Shown: piece after piece, positions 1 to 9,046 of the stretch
Numbering within the stretch: the stretch's first letter is position 1
Layout of the letters: each line of letters starts with the position of its first letter
Source of the DNA: an uncultured Pelagibacteraceae bacterium
GTDB taxonomy: Bacteria > Pseudomonadota > Alphaproteobacteria > Pelagibacterales > Pelagibacteraceae
NCBI GenBank assembly: GCA_902527485.1
Contig: CABZPB010000006.1
Coordinates: 1 to 40,887, forward strand
DNA: 40,887 nt
Direction: 5' to 3'
The notes under the pieces: generated by a model
Database searches by the model: none
What the model was told of the DNA's origin: nothing
The model's input: the letters and a program-made list of their open reading frames with translations, nothing else
Position numbers and translations under genes: made by a program

Positions 1-90
1 ACACAACTCTCAAAAAAAAAAGACTCTAATAAAGCTGATGCAATTCTAATTGCGAGTTTTTACTATGAAACTCACCAAAAAGAGGATTAA
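1..90 (+). CDS. 3' end of an unidentified protein (partial)
   Basis: An open frame runs in from the left edge and ends at TAA 88-90, giving a 29-residue C-terminus that contains K-A-D-A-I-L-I-A-S-F-Y-Y. The K-x-D-A-x-L-I-A pattern loosely recalls the C-terminal acidic helix of RuvC-fold nucleases (D-A-x-D-A-L-x-x-A). That is only a resemblance, and 29 residues are too few to assign a family. The gene ends 52 bases before tolQ and reads in the same direction. I am confident it is coding, because of its frame and context, but not of its identity. Confidence 0.5.
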   Translation, partial: TQLSKKKDSNKADAILIASFYYETHQKED

Positions 91-142
91 TCATTGATTT
101 TTGAAGTCAAATTCATGACACATTTAAGTGTGAGAAGACCTT

Positions 143-817
143 ATGGAAGCTGATATTTCATCTCAAGCTGTTGGACTTGCATCAAGCGCTGATTTTTCGC
201 TTATGAACTTATTTATAAGAGCTGATATAATTGTAAAATCAGTCATTATTATTCTAATTGCATGTTCAGTTTATTCATGGGCGGTAATCTTTGAAAAATT
301 TAAATTATTCAAAAAAATAAATCAAAGTTCAGAAGAATTCGAAACTAAGTTTTGGAATTCAAAATCTGCAGAGTCTTTTTACAATAATCTTCCAGGAAAT
401 ATAAATGACCCAATGGCACTTATTTTTAAAGACGCTATGCAAAATCTTCTTAAAAGAAGATCTAAAACAGATTTGAATGCTAGAATGACTTCAATGTTAG
501 AAACTGGGATAGAAAAACAAATGTCTAAAATTACAAAGGGATTTACCTTTTTAGCAACTGTTGGATCAACAGCACCCTTTATAGGATTATTTGGTACTGT
601 TTGGGGCATAATGAATTCTTTTCAATCTATTGCAATTTCAAGGAATACAAGTTTAGCAATTGTAGCACCTGGAATTGCAGAAGCTCTTTTTGCTACTGCA
701 TTAGGTTTATTGGCAGCTATTCCTGCGGTAATCGCATACAATAAATTTAATAATGACTCTTTAAAATATTCGCAAAAGCTAGAAAACTTCTCTAAAAGAT
801 TTTTAACTATTATCTAG
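143..817 (+). CDS. tolQ: TolQ, proton-channel subunit of the Tol-Pal system
   Basis: An inner-membrane protein of 224 residues, the normal size for TolQ. With TolR it forms the proton-driven motor that energises TolA and couples outer-membrane constriction to division. One membrane segment lies at about 30-50, followed by a cytoplasmic loop. Two more lie at about 134-160 and 171-198, with the family signatures GSTAPFIGLFGTVWGIM and PGIAEALFATALGLLAAIPA. Both conserved pore threonines (in GSTAP and in FATA) are present. The order tolQ-tolR-tolA-tolB-pal separates it from the homologous ExbB. The stop is one base before tolR, so the two are probably translated together. Confidence 0.97.
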   Translation: MEADISSQAVGLASSADFSLMNLFIRADIIVKSVIIILIACSVYSWAVIFEKFKLFKKINQSSEEFETKFWNSKSAESFYNNLPGNINDPMALIFKDAMQNLLKRRSKTDLNARMTSMLETGIEKQMSKITKGFTFLATVGSTAPFIGLFGTVWGIMNSFQSIAISRNTSLAIVAPGIAEALFATALGLLAAIPAVIAYNKFNNDSLKYSQKLENFSKRFLTII

Positions 818-818
818 A

Positions 819-1235
819 ATGGCATTCAAGTTTAATCGCTCATCAAAAGAACCAATGAGTGAAATAAATGTGACACCATTTGTAGATGTAATGTTGGTCC
901 TACTAATTATTTTTATGGTTACTGCACCTTTATTGACTGTAGGAGTTCAGGTTGATTTACCAGAAAGTTCAGCTGACTCACTTCCAGAAGAGCAAGAACC
1001 TCTAACTTTAACTATAAATTCAAAAGGTGAAATTTTTATTCAAGAGTCAAAAGTTGAATATGAAAAAATCATTGCAAAAGTATTAGCAGTCTCAAAAAAT
1101 CGGACTGATACAAGAATTTATGTGAGAGGGGATAAAACTATTAATTACGGTAGAGTCCTTGAAATTATGGGGCTACTTTCAGGTTCGGGATTTACAAAAG
1201 TGGCTTTAATTTCAGAACCATACAAAGAAAGGTAA
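819..1235 (+). CDS. tolR: TolR, proton-channel partner of TolQ
   Basis: An ExbD/TolR-family protein of 138 residues with a short cytoplasmic N-terminus, one membrane helix and a periplasmic domain. The signature EINVTPFVDVMLVLLIIFMV puts the essential proton-carrying aspartate at residue 23 inside the helix (about 20-40). The periplasmic part (about 60-138) has the usual D-x-x-x-x-Y-G-x-V-x-x-I-M type ending (INYGRVLEIMGLL). The start ATG is one base after the tolQ stop. Position between tolQ and tolA supports TolR rather than ExbD. Confidence 0.96.
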   Translation: MAFKFNRSSKEPMSEINVTPFVDVMLVLLIIFMVTAPLLTVGVQVDLPESSADSLPEEQEPLTLTINSKGEIFIQESKVEYEKIIAKVLAVSKNRTDTRIYVRGDKTINYGRVLEIMGLLSGSGFTKVALISEPYKER

Positions 1236-1242
1236 TTTTTTT

Positions 1243-2052
1243 GTGAATAGGAGTATTGTAATTTCATCTGTTTTACACTTTTTTTTTATTTTTTTAACAG
1301 CAATAAGCCTTCCTTTTTTAGCAAAAAAACCAATTGATCTGCCTCCAATCGTTTCAGTAGAATTAATTCAAATAACTGAAAAAACAAATATTCCATTTGC
1401 ACCCAAAGCAAAAAAAATAATTGAAAAAGTAAAAGAAAAAGAAAAAAAATTAGTATCAGAACAAGCTCCACCTAAAAAAGTGAAGAAAATCAAGCCTGAT
1501 GCTGTCCCAATGCCAGAGGACAAAGTAAAGAAAGTTGAAAAAATAAAAGAAGATAAACAAAACCCTGAAAAAATTGACAATGAAGTAAAGCAAGTTTCTG
1601 AATTTGAAAAAGAGGAGTTATTTGATCCTAATAATATTGCTGCTTTGATCGATAAATCTAAAGAGAGCAAAGCAGAGACATTAAAGAAAAATCCAGATTT
1701 AAGCCAAGACCAAAATAAAAATTTTGAGAATACAGGGCTATCATTAAGTGAAGAAGATGCATTAAAAGCACAAATTTTTGGTTGTTGGAGTATTCCACTT
1801 GGATTACCATATAATGAAAATTTACTTGTAAGAATAAAACTTAAATTGAAACCAGATGGGTCAGTGATTAAGTCAGAAATTTTAGATCATGCTAGGATGA
1901 ATAAGCCAGGACAAGGATTTTATAAAGTATTAGCAGAAAGTGCTTTAAGAGCTATTAAATTGTGTCAGCCTTTAAGAGTTCCTAGCACGGGTTATGAAAG
2001 ATGGAAGGAATTACAGTTAAATTTTGATGCAAGAGAAATGCTAGAAGGTTAA
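1243..2052 (+). CDS. tolA: TolA, periplasm-spanning link between TolQR and Pal/TolB
   Basis: A 269-residue protein starting at GTG, seven bases after tolR. It has one N-terminal membrane helix (about 5-26). A long Lys/Glu-rich, low-complexity helical domain follows (about 50-165), as in the TolA stalk. The compact C-terminal domain (about 172-269) includes [13 protein letters not shown] and [14 protein letters not shown], matching the TolA/TonB_2-type C-terminus that binds TolB and Pal. The two cysteines in that domain (in GCW and LCQP) recall the TolA disulfide pair. Sequence conservation outside the C-terminal domain is low in this family, so identity rests on architecture plus position. 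Confidence 0.93.
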   Translation: MNRSIVISSVLHFFFIFLTAISLPFLAKKPIDLPPIVSVELIQITEKTNIPFAPKAKKIIEKVKEKEKKLVSEQAPPKKVKKIKPDAVPMPEDKVKKVEKIKEDKQNPEKIDNEVKQVSEFEKEELFDPNNIAALIDKSKESKAETLKKNPDLSQDQNKNFENTGLSLSEEDALKAQIFGCWSIPLGLPYNENLLVRIKLKLKPDGSVIKSEILDHARMNKPGQGFYKVLAESALRAIKLCQPLRVPSTGYERWKELQLNFDAREMLEG

Positions 2053-2068
2053 TATAATCCATAAAAAA

Positions 2069-3409
2069 ATGAAAAATTTTTTAATAACTTTAATTATAAT
2101 TTTAATACCGTTAAAATCGTTCGGTTTAATTGAGGTTGATATAACTAGGGGTAATCTAAATCCATTACCAATTGCAGTTTCTCCACTATCTATTGACGAG
2201 GAATCAAGAAAAAATTTTGAGAATATTTTAGAAAAGAAAAATATCGGGTCAGAAATATCCAAAATTGTAGAAAATAATTTAAAGGTTTCAGGTTTGTTTA
2301 ATCCATTAAATAAAGATGCATTTTTGCAAAAACCAGATATTGCAAATTTAAAGCCTAGATTTGAAGATTGGAACTTAATTAAGGCTCAAGCTTTAATCAC
2401 TGGAAAAGTTAGTTATCTGGAGGAAAAACTAAGAGTAGAATTCAGATTGTGGGATGTGCTTGCAGGTAAAGAAATGATGGCGCTAGCTTTTACAACTGTT
2501 CCAAATAATTGGAGACGTGTTGGTCATATCATAACAGACAAAGTCTACGAGAGATTAACTGGTGAAAAAGGTTATTTTGACACTAGAATAATTTATGTTG
2601 CAGAAGAAGGACCCAAAACTCAAAGAGTGAAAAAATTAGCTATCATGGATCAAGATGGAGCCAACAATAAATTTTTAACATTAGGAAACGAACTTGTTTT
2701 AACTCCAAGATTCAATCCAACAAGTCAAATGGTAACTTATCTCTCATATTTTAGAAATTTACCAAGAGTCTATTTGTTAGATATTGAAACAGGAACTCAA
2801 GAAGTTGTAGGGGATTTTCCTGGTATGACTTTTGCACCCAGATTTTCTCCAGATGGAAAAAAAATAATTATGAGTTTTGCTAAGGATGGTAATTCTGAAA
2901 TCTACACAATGGATTTAGAAAATAGAATAGTGGAAAAAATCACAAATCATCCATCTATAGATACATCACCTTCTTACTCTCCAGATGGAAAATTTATTTC
3001 TTTTAACTCTGACAGAAGCGGTTATCAACAAATTTACGTGATGAAGAGTGACGGAAATAACGTTAAAAGAATATCTTTTGGCAAAGGAATTTATGGTACT
3101 CCAGTTTGGTCTCCAAGAGGAGATTTAATTGCATTTACAAAATTACATAAAGGAAAATTTTATATTGGCGTAATGAGAACTGATGGAAGCGGTGAAAGAT
3201 TATTAACTGAAAATTTTTATCAAGAAGCTCCATCCTGGTCACCCAATGGGAGAGTTCTGATTTTTTATAGGGAGACAAAAACAGATTCCAAAGGAAAGGG
3301 TTTTTCTGCAAAATTATGGTCTATAGATTTAACTGGCTATAATGAGAGACAGGTTCCTACTCCAACTGATGGATCAGACCCATCATGGTCGTCTTTATTA
3401 AGTAATTGA
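2069..3409 (+). CDS. tolB: TolB, periplasmic beta-propeller of Tol-Pal
   Basis: A 446-residue periplasmic protein with an N-terminal signal peptide (hydrophobic 4-19, likely cut after F-G). An N-terminal TolB domain (about 20-150) is followed by a WD40-like propeller (about 170-440) with repeated blades of the form P-x-F/Y-S-P-D-G-K-x-I ([54 protein letters not shown]). It binds Pal and connects it to TolA. Length and blade count match TolB, and it sits 16 bases after tolA and upstream of pal. Confidence 0.97.
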   Translation: MKNFLITLIIILIPLKSFGLIEVDITRGNLNPLPIAVSPLSIDEESRKNFENILEKKNIGSEISKIVENNLKVSGLFNPLNKDAFLQKPDIANLKPRFEDWNLIKAQALITGKVSYLEEKLRVEFRLWDVLAGKEMMALAFTTVPNNWRRVGHIITDKVYERLTGEKGYFDTRIIYVAEEGPKTQRVKKLAIMDQDGANNKFLTLGNELVLTPRFNPTSQMVTYLSYFRNLPRVYLLDIETGTQEVVGDFPGMTFAPRFSPDGKKIIMSFAKDGNSEIYTMDLENRIVEKITNHPSIDTSPSYSPDGKFISFNSDRSGYQQIYVMKSDGNNVKRISFGKGIYGTPVWSPRGDLIAFTKLHKGKFYIGVMRTDGSGERLLTENFYQEAPSWSPNGRVLIFYRETKTDSKGKGFSAKLWSIDLTGYNERQVPTPTDGSDPSWSSLLSN

Positions 3410-3495
3410 TAATTAATTCGCTTGATTTTTAGCCTTGAAAGATCTAATTAGTTGTGAAAAACTAAGATTAAAGAAATATTGATCAAGGAGTAATA

Positions 3496-3975
3496 ATGAA
3501 ATTAAGTAAAATTCTAAAGAATGGATTTTTAATAGTAGTTGCCTGTTTAGCACTTTCTGCATGTGCTACATCAAAAAAAACTACAGGTCAAATGCAAGGT
3601 GATGTTTATACTGGAACAGACACAGTTGAGTACTTAGCTTCTGGTGTTCCTGATAGAGTATTTTTTGCAACTAACGAGTCAGTTTTAACTACAGCTTCTA
3701 GAGAAACTCTTCGAAAGCAAGCTGCATGGTTAAGAAAAAATTCTAAAATTACAATTGTATTAGAAGGTCATGCTGACGAAAGAGGAACAAGAGAATATAA
3801 TTTAGCATTAGGTGAAAGAAGAGCTAATGCAGCTAAAGATTATTTAATGACTTATGGAATATCTTCTGACAGAATTTCAGTTTTAAGTTATGGTAAAGAA
3901 CGACCTGTAGACTCCGGGTCTAACCCATTAGCTTGGTCAAAAAATAGAAGATCTGTAACAGTCAAAGCAAATTAA
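3496..3975 (+). CDS. pal: Pal, peptidoglycan-associated outer-membrane lipoprotein
   Basis: A 159-residue lipoprotein with a lipobox L20-S21-A22-C23, so the mature N-terminus is Cys23. A C-terminal OmpA-like domain (about 50-158) follows, with the diaminopimelate-binding pattern EGHADERGTREYNLALGERR. It anchors the outer membrane to peptidoglycan and is the terminal partner of TolA/TolB. A good Shine-Dalgarno AAGGAG lies a few bases upstream of the ATG, stronger than most leaders here, as expected for an abundant lipoprotein. The 86-base gap from tolB leaves room for a separate promoter. Confidence 0.97.
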   Translation: MKLSKILKNGFLIVVACLALSACATSKKTTGQMQGDVYTGTDTVEYLASGVPDRVFFATNESVLTTASRETLRKQAAWLRKNSKITIVLEGHADERGTREYNLALGERRANAAKDYLMTYGISSDRISVLSYGKERPVDSGSNPLAWSKNRRSVTVKAN

Positions 3976-3991
3976 ATACCCAATTAATATT

Positions 3992-4032
3992 AAGACCTCT
4001 TAAATTAAAATTATTTAAGAGGTCTTTTTTTT
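3992..4032 (+). terminator. Rho-independent terminator after pal
   Basis: A near-perfect stem of about 14 pairs: the arm AGACCTCTTAAAT at 3993-4005 pairs with ATTTAAGAGGTCT at 4013-4025. The 7-base loop is TAAAATT, and an unbroken T run of eight (4025-4032) follows. It lies 17 bases after the pal stop. It should end most tol-pal transcription before cpoB. Confidence 0.9.
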
Positions 4033-4060
4033 GCCATTATTATAGAGATAACCTAAATAA

Positions 4061-5050
4061 ATGAAATACTTTAAATTACTATTGAAATACAAAATTTTTT
4101 TGTTATTTAATTTTTTAATTTCTTATCCTTCTTTCGCAGACAATCATAATATTTACGATACGCTCGAGCTAATTAAAAAAGATTTAAAAACTCTTGAAAA
4201 AGCTGTTTACTCAAATTCTGTTGAATTCAGTAACTCTAATTTATCTTCATCAAGTGTCGATAATAACTCCGAAGATGTACTGACAAGACATTTACTAAAA
4301 TTGTCTGAAATTGAAAATCAATTTCAGGAACTCACCAATAAATTTGAAGAAATAAATTTTAAGCTAGACAAGTTATCAAATAGACTTTCAAAGGTTCAAT
4401 CAGATAATCAATTAAGATTTCAAGATTTAGAAACTGCTTTATTGAATGGTGAAACTATAAATTTGACTTCAAAAAAAAGTTCTGAGTCAAGTACGGAAGT
4501 TTTACCAGGTTCATCTCCACCTCAAGATTTAGGGTCAATATCTTATAAAGATAATTCTACAAGTGATACGACTCAAAAAATACAATCAGTTGAAACAACT
4601 GCTACAATTGTTACTGAGACATTTCAAGCAGAGGAAAAAATTTTACCAGATGTTTCAGCGTCTAAGCAATATGAGTTTGCGACAAGTTTTTTAAAAGTTG
4701 GAGATTACCCCACTGCTGAAAGAGCATTTCGAGAATTTGTAATTTCAAATCCTGATCATAAATTGGCAGGTAACGCACAATATTGGTATGCTGAAACATT
4801 TAGAATAAGACAACTGTATACTGATGCTGCTTCAGCTTATTTAGAAGGTTATCAAAAATACCCAACAGGAGAAAAAGCTCCTATTAATTTATTAAAGCTA
4901 GGTGTATCAATGATACAGATTGGAGAAAAAGATCAAGGCTGTAAAATGATAAGTGGTGTTAAAAAACAATACCCAGATGCAAATCAGTCTGTTATTCAAA
5001 AAGCAAAGTATGAATCACAAAAATTCGAGTGTAAGAAAAAAAATTCCTAA
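4061..5050 (+). CDS. cpoB: CpoB/YbgF-like periplasmic coordinator of Tol-Pal
   Basis: A 329-residue protein with a signal peptide (hydrophobic 10-24, likely cut near SFA-D). A coiled-coil segment follows (about 75-130, heptad-like LSEIENQFQELTNKFEEINFKLDKLSNRLSKV), then a Ser/Thr-rich linker. The C-terminal TPR block (about 200-325) includes YEFATSFLKVGDYPTAERAF and AGNAQYWYAETFRIRQLYTDAASAYL. This is the YbgF/CpoB architecture, which in Escherichia coli links Tol-Pal to septal peptidoglycan synthesis. Position after pal is the usual one. Unusually, a strong terminator separates it from pal. Confidence 0.9.
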   Translation: MKYFKLLLKYKIFLLFNFLISYPSFADNHNIYDTLELIKKDLKTLEKAVYSNSVEFSNSNLSSSSVDNNSEDVLTRHLLKLSEIENQFQELTNKFEEINFKLDKLSNRLSKVQSDNQLRFQDLETALLNGETINLTSKKSSESSTEVLPGSSPPQDLGSISYKDNSTSDTTQKIQSVETTATIVTETFQAEEKILPDVSASKQYEFATSFLKVGDYPTAERAFREFVISNPDHKLAGNAQYWYAETFRIRQLYTDAASAYLEGYQKYPTGEKAPINLLKLGVSMIQIGEKDQGCKMISGVKKQYPDANQSVIQKAKYESQKFECKKKNS

Positions 5051-6038
5051 AATTTATAAATCAAGACTTTTAAATCAAAGAGTAAATCAAATTTTTAAAA
5101 AATTTGAAAAATCATTCAAAATAGATACTGATTTTATAGTTGCAGTATCTGGAGGGGCAGATAGTTTGGCTTTAGCTTTTTTAACAAAAGTATACTCCTT
5201 AAAAAAAAACTTAAATCCAAGGTATTTTATTGTAGATCACAAGCTTAGAAAAGAGTCTACTTATGAGGCTTATAAAGTAAAAAGAATTCTTAAATCTTTG
5301 AAAATCAATTCACATGTTCTTACTTGGAAGGGAAAAAAACCAGTTAATAATATTCAATCCTTAGCTAGGTGCAAAAGATATGAGCTTTTATTCTGTAAAT
5401 GTAAAAAACTTAAAATTAGCAACTTAGTTTTAGGTCATCATATGGATGATTTAATTGAAAACTTTTTTCTAAGAATGGCAAGAGGTAGTGGTTTGAAAGG
5501 ACTTGTATCACTTGGGATAAATACTCAAATCGAAAGTATAAATTTAATCAGACCTTTAATAGAATTTGATAAAAAAGATTTAATATTTTTATCAAAATTT
5601 ATTTTTAATTTTTATGTAGATGATCCCACCAATCATGATACTAAATTCAGTAGAATTAAAGTAAGAAAATTAATTAAGGAATTTCAAGATTTCGGTCTTG
5701 ATAAGAAAAAATTTCAATTAACAATAGAAAATTTAAAGGTGTCGGATCAATCAATAAAGTTTTATGTCGAAAAAAATAAGAGAGAGAATTCTATTTTTAA
5801 CCATATAAAAGATGAACTTATATTAAAAGAGAACTTTTTTGACAATTCACATGAGGTCATTTTTAGGTCTTTATCAGATTTAATTCATTTAATAGGAAAA
5901 AAGCCTAATTTTGTGAGAGGTAAAAAAATTGAGAATATTTTGAGTAAAATTAAAGAGCGAAAACTTAGAAAAGAAACATTAGGAGGATGCGTCATTAAGA
6001 TGGTAAATCATACTATGATTTTGACAAAAGAGCGGTAA
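5010..6038 (+). CDS. tilS: TilS, tRNA(Ile)-lysidine synthase
   Basis: Converts C34 of tRNA-Ile(CAU) to lysidine so it reads AUA. The N-terminal PP-loop ATPase signature VAVSGGADSLAL is clear, and the second motif GHHMDDLIENFFLRMARGSGLKG is typical of TilS. The frame is open from 4953, but I chose the ATG at 5010 because it precedes the PP-loop by a normal distance and cuts the overlap with cpoB to 41 bases. The product is then about 342 residues, shorter than the 430-residue enterobacterial form, with a reduced C-terminal region. The exact start is uncertain. Confidence 0.9.
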   Translation: MNHKNSSVRKKIPKIYKSRLLNQRVNQIFKKFEKSFKIDTDFIVAVSGGADSLALAFLTKVYSLKKNLNPRYFIVDHKLRKESTYEAYKVKRILKSLKINSHVLTWKGKKPVNNIQSLARCKRYELLFCKCKKLKISNLVLGHHMDDLIENFFLRMARGSGLKGLVSLGINTQIESINLIRPLIEFDKKDLIFLSKFIFNFYVDDPTNHDTKFSRIKVRKLIKEFQDFGLDKKKFQLTIENLKVSDQSIKFYVEKNKRENSIFNHIKDELILKENFFDNSHEVIFRSLSDLIHLIGKKPNFVRGKKIENILSKIKERKLRKETLGGCVIKMVNHTMILTKER

Positions 6039-6080
6039 AAATAGACTTGTTAAATTAATTATAATTCTTATCTTATAGCC

Positions 6081-7982
6081 ATGAATATTAAAAACTTAGC
6101 AATGTGGGCAATAATCGTTTTTTTAACGATTGGTCTTTATAATATGTTCAAAAATCCTCAACCAAACATTAGTAACTCTAATGAGGTAATTTTTTCAGAT
6201 TTCTTGGAGTCTGTAGAACAAGGTGAGGTATTAAAAGTTGAGATACAAGGAAATAATATAAATGGTGTATATGCAAATGGTAAAGGCTTTAAAACTTATT
6301 CACCAAATGATCCAAATTTAATAGAAAAACTCTCAGAAATGGGCGTGAGCATCTCTGCGGCGCCTCTTGAAGAAAAGATGCCTTCATTATTTGGTGTATT
6401 ACTCTCGTGGTTTCCAATGCTATTACTAATAGCAGTTTGGATTTTCTTTATGAGACAAATGCAGGGTGGTAAAGGTGGGGCTATGGGCTTCGGAAGATCT
6501 AAAGCAAAAATGATGAATGAAATGAAGGGCAAGGTAACTTTTAATGATGTTGCAGGAGTTGAAGAGGCTAAAGAAGAGGTGGAAGAAATTGTTGAGTTTT
6601 TAAAAGATCCAAAAAAATTTAGTAGACTAGGTGGAAAAATACCTAGAGGCGCACTTCTTGTAGGTCCCCCAGGGACAGGAAAAACTTTATTAGCTAGAGC
6701 AATTGCTGGTGAAGCAGGAGTACCTTTCTTTACCATCTCCGGATCAGATTTCGTAGAGATGTTTGTTGGTGTTGGAGCATCAAGAGTAAGAGACATGTTC
6801 GAGCAAGGAAAAAAAAATTCGCCTTGTATAATATTTATTGATGAAATTGATGCTGTTGGAAGAAGTCGGGGCGCAGGTTTAGGAGGAGGTAATGATGAAA
6901 GAGAACAAACTCTTAATCAGCTTCTTGTGGAGATGGATGGTTTTGATACTAACGAGGGTGTAATTATAATCGCAGCAACAAATAGACCAGACGTTCTCGA
7001 TCCTGCATTATTAAGACCAGGTAGATTTGATAGACAAGTTGTAGTTTCTAATCCAGATATAATTGGAAGAGAAAAAATTTTAAAAGTTCATGTCAAAAAG
7101 ATTAAGATGGCTCCAGATGTAAATTTGAGAACAATAGCGAGAGGAACTCCTGGATTTTCAGGCGCTGATCTTGCTAACTTGGTGAATGAGTCTGCATTGC
7201 TAGCTGCAAGAAAAAATAAAAGAATTGTTACATTAAACGAATTTGAAGAAGCAAAAGATAAAGTAATGATGGGAGCTGAAAGACGGTCAATGGTTATGAC
7301 TGAAGATGAAAAGAAATTAACAGCATACCATGAGGGTGGTCATGCTTTAGTTTCCTTTAATATGCCCAGTTACGACCCAATACATAAAGCAACAATTATA
7401 CCAAGAGGTCGAGCTTTAGGAATGGTGATGAATTTACCTGAAAGAGACAAACATGGTCATTCAATAAAATATTTGAAAGCAAGATTAGCAGTCTGTTTTG
7501 GTGGAAGAGTGGCAGAAGAAGTAATTTTTGGAAAAGATAATATTTCAACAGGTGCAGGTGGAGGGAGTGGTTCAGATATAAATCAAGCAACTCAACTTGC
7601 AAGAGCAATGGTTACGAAATACGGTATGAGTGAAGAAATGGGTCCAGTTGAGTATGGTGAAAATCAAGAAGAAGTTTTCTTAGGAAGATCTGTAACTCAA
7701 ACACAATCAGTTTCTGAGGCAGTGGCTCAAAAGATAGATAAAGAAATCAGAAAATTAGTTGATGAGGGTTATAACAAAGCTAGGGAAATATTAACCGAAA
7801 AAATCGATGATCTACATAAAATTGCAAAAGCTCTCATGACATATGAAACATTAACAGGTGAAGAAATCGAAAATATAATTACTAAAAATATATACCCTGC
7901 TGATAAACAAGATCTAAAAGTTGATGATGATAAGAGCTCTGCTTTAGGCGCAATGGGACTTAAACCTAAAATTGTTCATTAA
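6081..7982 (+). CDS. ftsH: FtsH, membrane-anchored ATP-dependent zinc protease
   Basis: A 633-residue AAA+ protease that degrades misfolded membrane proteins and, in many proteobacteria, sigma-32. Two membrane helices lie at about 7-22 and 106-124, flanking a small periplasmic domain. The Walker A is GPPGTGKT (195-202), Walker B is [11 protein letters not shown], and the second region of homology is [18 protein letters not shown]. The zinc site is H417-E-G-G-H421, with the third acidic ligand in GSGSDINQA. Its usual substrate in other proteobacteria, RpoH, is encoded about 5 kb downstream. The tilS-ftsH-folP-glmM order is widely conserved in bacteria. Confidence 0.98.
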   Translation: MNIKNLAMWAIIVFLTIGLYNMFKNPQPNISNSNEVIFSDFLESVEQGEVLKVEIQGNNINGVYANGKGFKTYSPNDPNLIEKLSEMGVSISAAPLEEKMPSLFGVLLSWFPMLLLIAVWIFFMRQMQGGKGGAMGFGRSKAKMMNEMKGKVTFNDVAGVEEAKEEVEEIVEFLKDPKKFSRLGGKIPRGALLVGPPGTGKTLLARAIAGEAGVPFFTISGSDFVEMFVGVGASRVRDMFEQGKKNSPCIIFIDEIDAVGRSRGAGLGGGNDEREQTLNQLLVEMDGFDTNEGVIIIAATNRPDVLDPALLRPGRFDRQVVVSNPDIIGREKILKVHVKKIKMAPDVNLRTIARGTPGFSGADLANLVNESALLAARKNKRIVTLNEFEEAKDKVMMGAERRSMVMTEDEKKLTAYHEGGHALVSFNMPSYDPIHKATIIPRGRALGMVMNLPERDKHGHSIKYLKARLAVCFGGRVAEEVIFGKDNISTGAGGGSGSDINQATQLARAMVTKYGMSEEMGPVEYGENQEEVFLGRSVTQTQSVSEAVAQKIDKEIRKLVDEGYNKAREILTEKIDDLHKIAKALMTYETLTGEEIENIITKNIYPADKQDLKVDDDKSSALGAMGLKPKIVH

Positions 7983-7987
7983 TCTTA

Positions 7988-9046
7988 ATGTCAAGACATT
8001 ACACAAGATTGTGTAATCTCTACTATGGAAATAGCTCAAAAAAATTAGTTAATATAAATAAAACTATACCGCTTAACGGATTCAAAGAGATTTCATTTGA
8101 TCAAATAGAGATAATAACAAGAAATTCAAAAAAAAAAATATTTGTTAATCAAATAAAATATTTGCCTAAATTAATTAGAAGAAAAATTAATTCCGATTTA
8201 AATAAAATTAAATCGAAAAAAAAAAATTTTTCAAATTTAAATTTCGCAAAGATACCTAATATAATGGGTGTATTAAATTTAACACCTGATAGCTTTTCAG
8301 ATGGAGGAAAATTTAATTCAAAAAAAAAAGGAATTAATCATGCAATTAATTTAATTAATAGTGGTGCAACTTTGATTGATGTTGGTGGTGAGTCGACACG
8401 TCCAGGATCAAAAGTAATTAAAGAAAATTTAGAATGGCAAAGAATTGAGAAAATTTTAAAATCATTAATTAAAAAAAAAATACCGATTTCTTTAGATACC
8501 AGAAAATCTCAAATTATGATTAAAGGAATAAATTTAGGAGTTAAATTAATTAATGATGTCTCAGGATTAGAATTTGACTCTCAAACTTTAAGTATATTAA
8601 AAAAATTTAAAGTACCATTTGTAATTCAGCATTCACAAGGAACACCTGAAAACATGCAAAAAAACCCTAGATATAAAAATGAGTTACTAGACATATACGA
8701 TTTTTTTGAAAAAAAAATAAAATTTTTAAGATCGAAGGGTATTAAGCATAATAAAATTATTCTAGATCCTGGTATAGGTTTTGGAAAAAATTTGAAACAT
8801 AATATGAATTTGATACGCAATATTTCTATTTTTCATTCTCTTGGTTTTCCTATACTTGTAGGCAATTCAAGAAAAAGATTTATTAAGGAGTTATCTGGAA
8901 AAAATGATAGTAAATTCAGAAACGGGGGAACAATAGCTTCATCAATATATCTTATGATGCAAGGAATTCAAATTTTAAGAATTCATGATGTTAATGAAAC
9001 AATACAAGGATTAAAGATCTTTAAGAATATTATAAATAATCAATGA
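7988..9046 (+). CDS. folP: FolP, dihydropteroate synthase with N-terminal extension
   Basis: Joins p-aminobenzoate to the pterin pyrophosphate in folate synthesis. The motifs GVLNLTPDSFSDGG, DVGGESTRPGS, LINDVSGLEFD, DPGIGFGKN and NSRKRF are all present from about residue 93 on. At 352 residues it exceeds the usual 270-290, because about 90 Lys-rich residues precede the TIM barrel. Similar extensions occur in some alphaproteobacterial FolP, so it is probably natural. The start is five bases after the ftsH stop. The last four bases overlap glmM (ATGA). Confidence 0.95.
   Translation: MSRHYTRLCNLYYGNSSKKLVNINKTIPLNGFKEISFDQIEIITRNSKKKIFVNQIKYLPKLIRRKINSDLNKIKSKKKNFSNLNFAKIPNIMGVLNLTPDSFSDGGKFNSKKKGINHAINLINSGATLIDVGGESTRPGSKVIKENLEWQRIEKILKSLIKKKIPISLDTRKSQIMIKGINLGVKLINDVSGLEFDSQTLSILKKFKVPFVIQHSQGTPENMQKNPRYKNELLDIYDFFEKKIKFLRSKGIKHNKIILDPGIGFGKNLKHNMNLIRNISIFHSLGFPILVGNSRKRFIKELSGKNDSKFRNGGTIASSIYLMMQGIQILRIHDVNETIQGLKIFKNIINNQ

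Noticed and set aside
5010..5050. Frameshift between cpoB and tilS
   Set aside because: Both proteins are complete at this junction (full TPR block, full PP-loop domain); the 41-base overlap is ordinary for this compact genome.
6296..6796. 166-codon minus-strand open frame inside ftsH
   Set aside because: It lies wholly opposite a fully conserved AAA+ gene, has Pro/Ser-rich composition and no family motif; a complementary-frame shadow.
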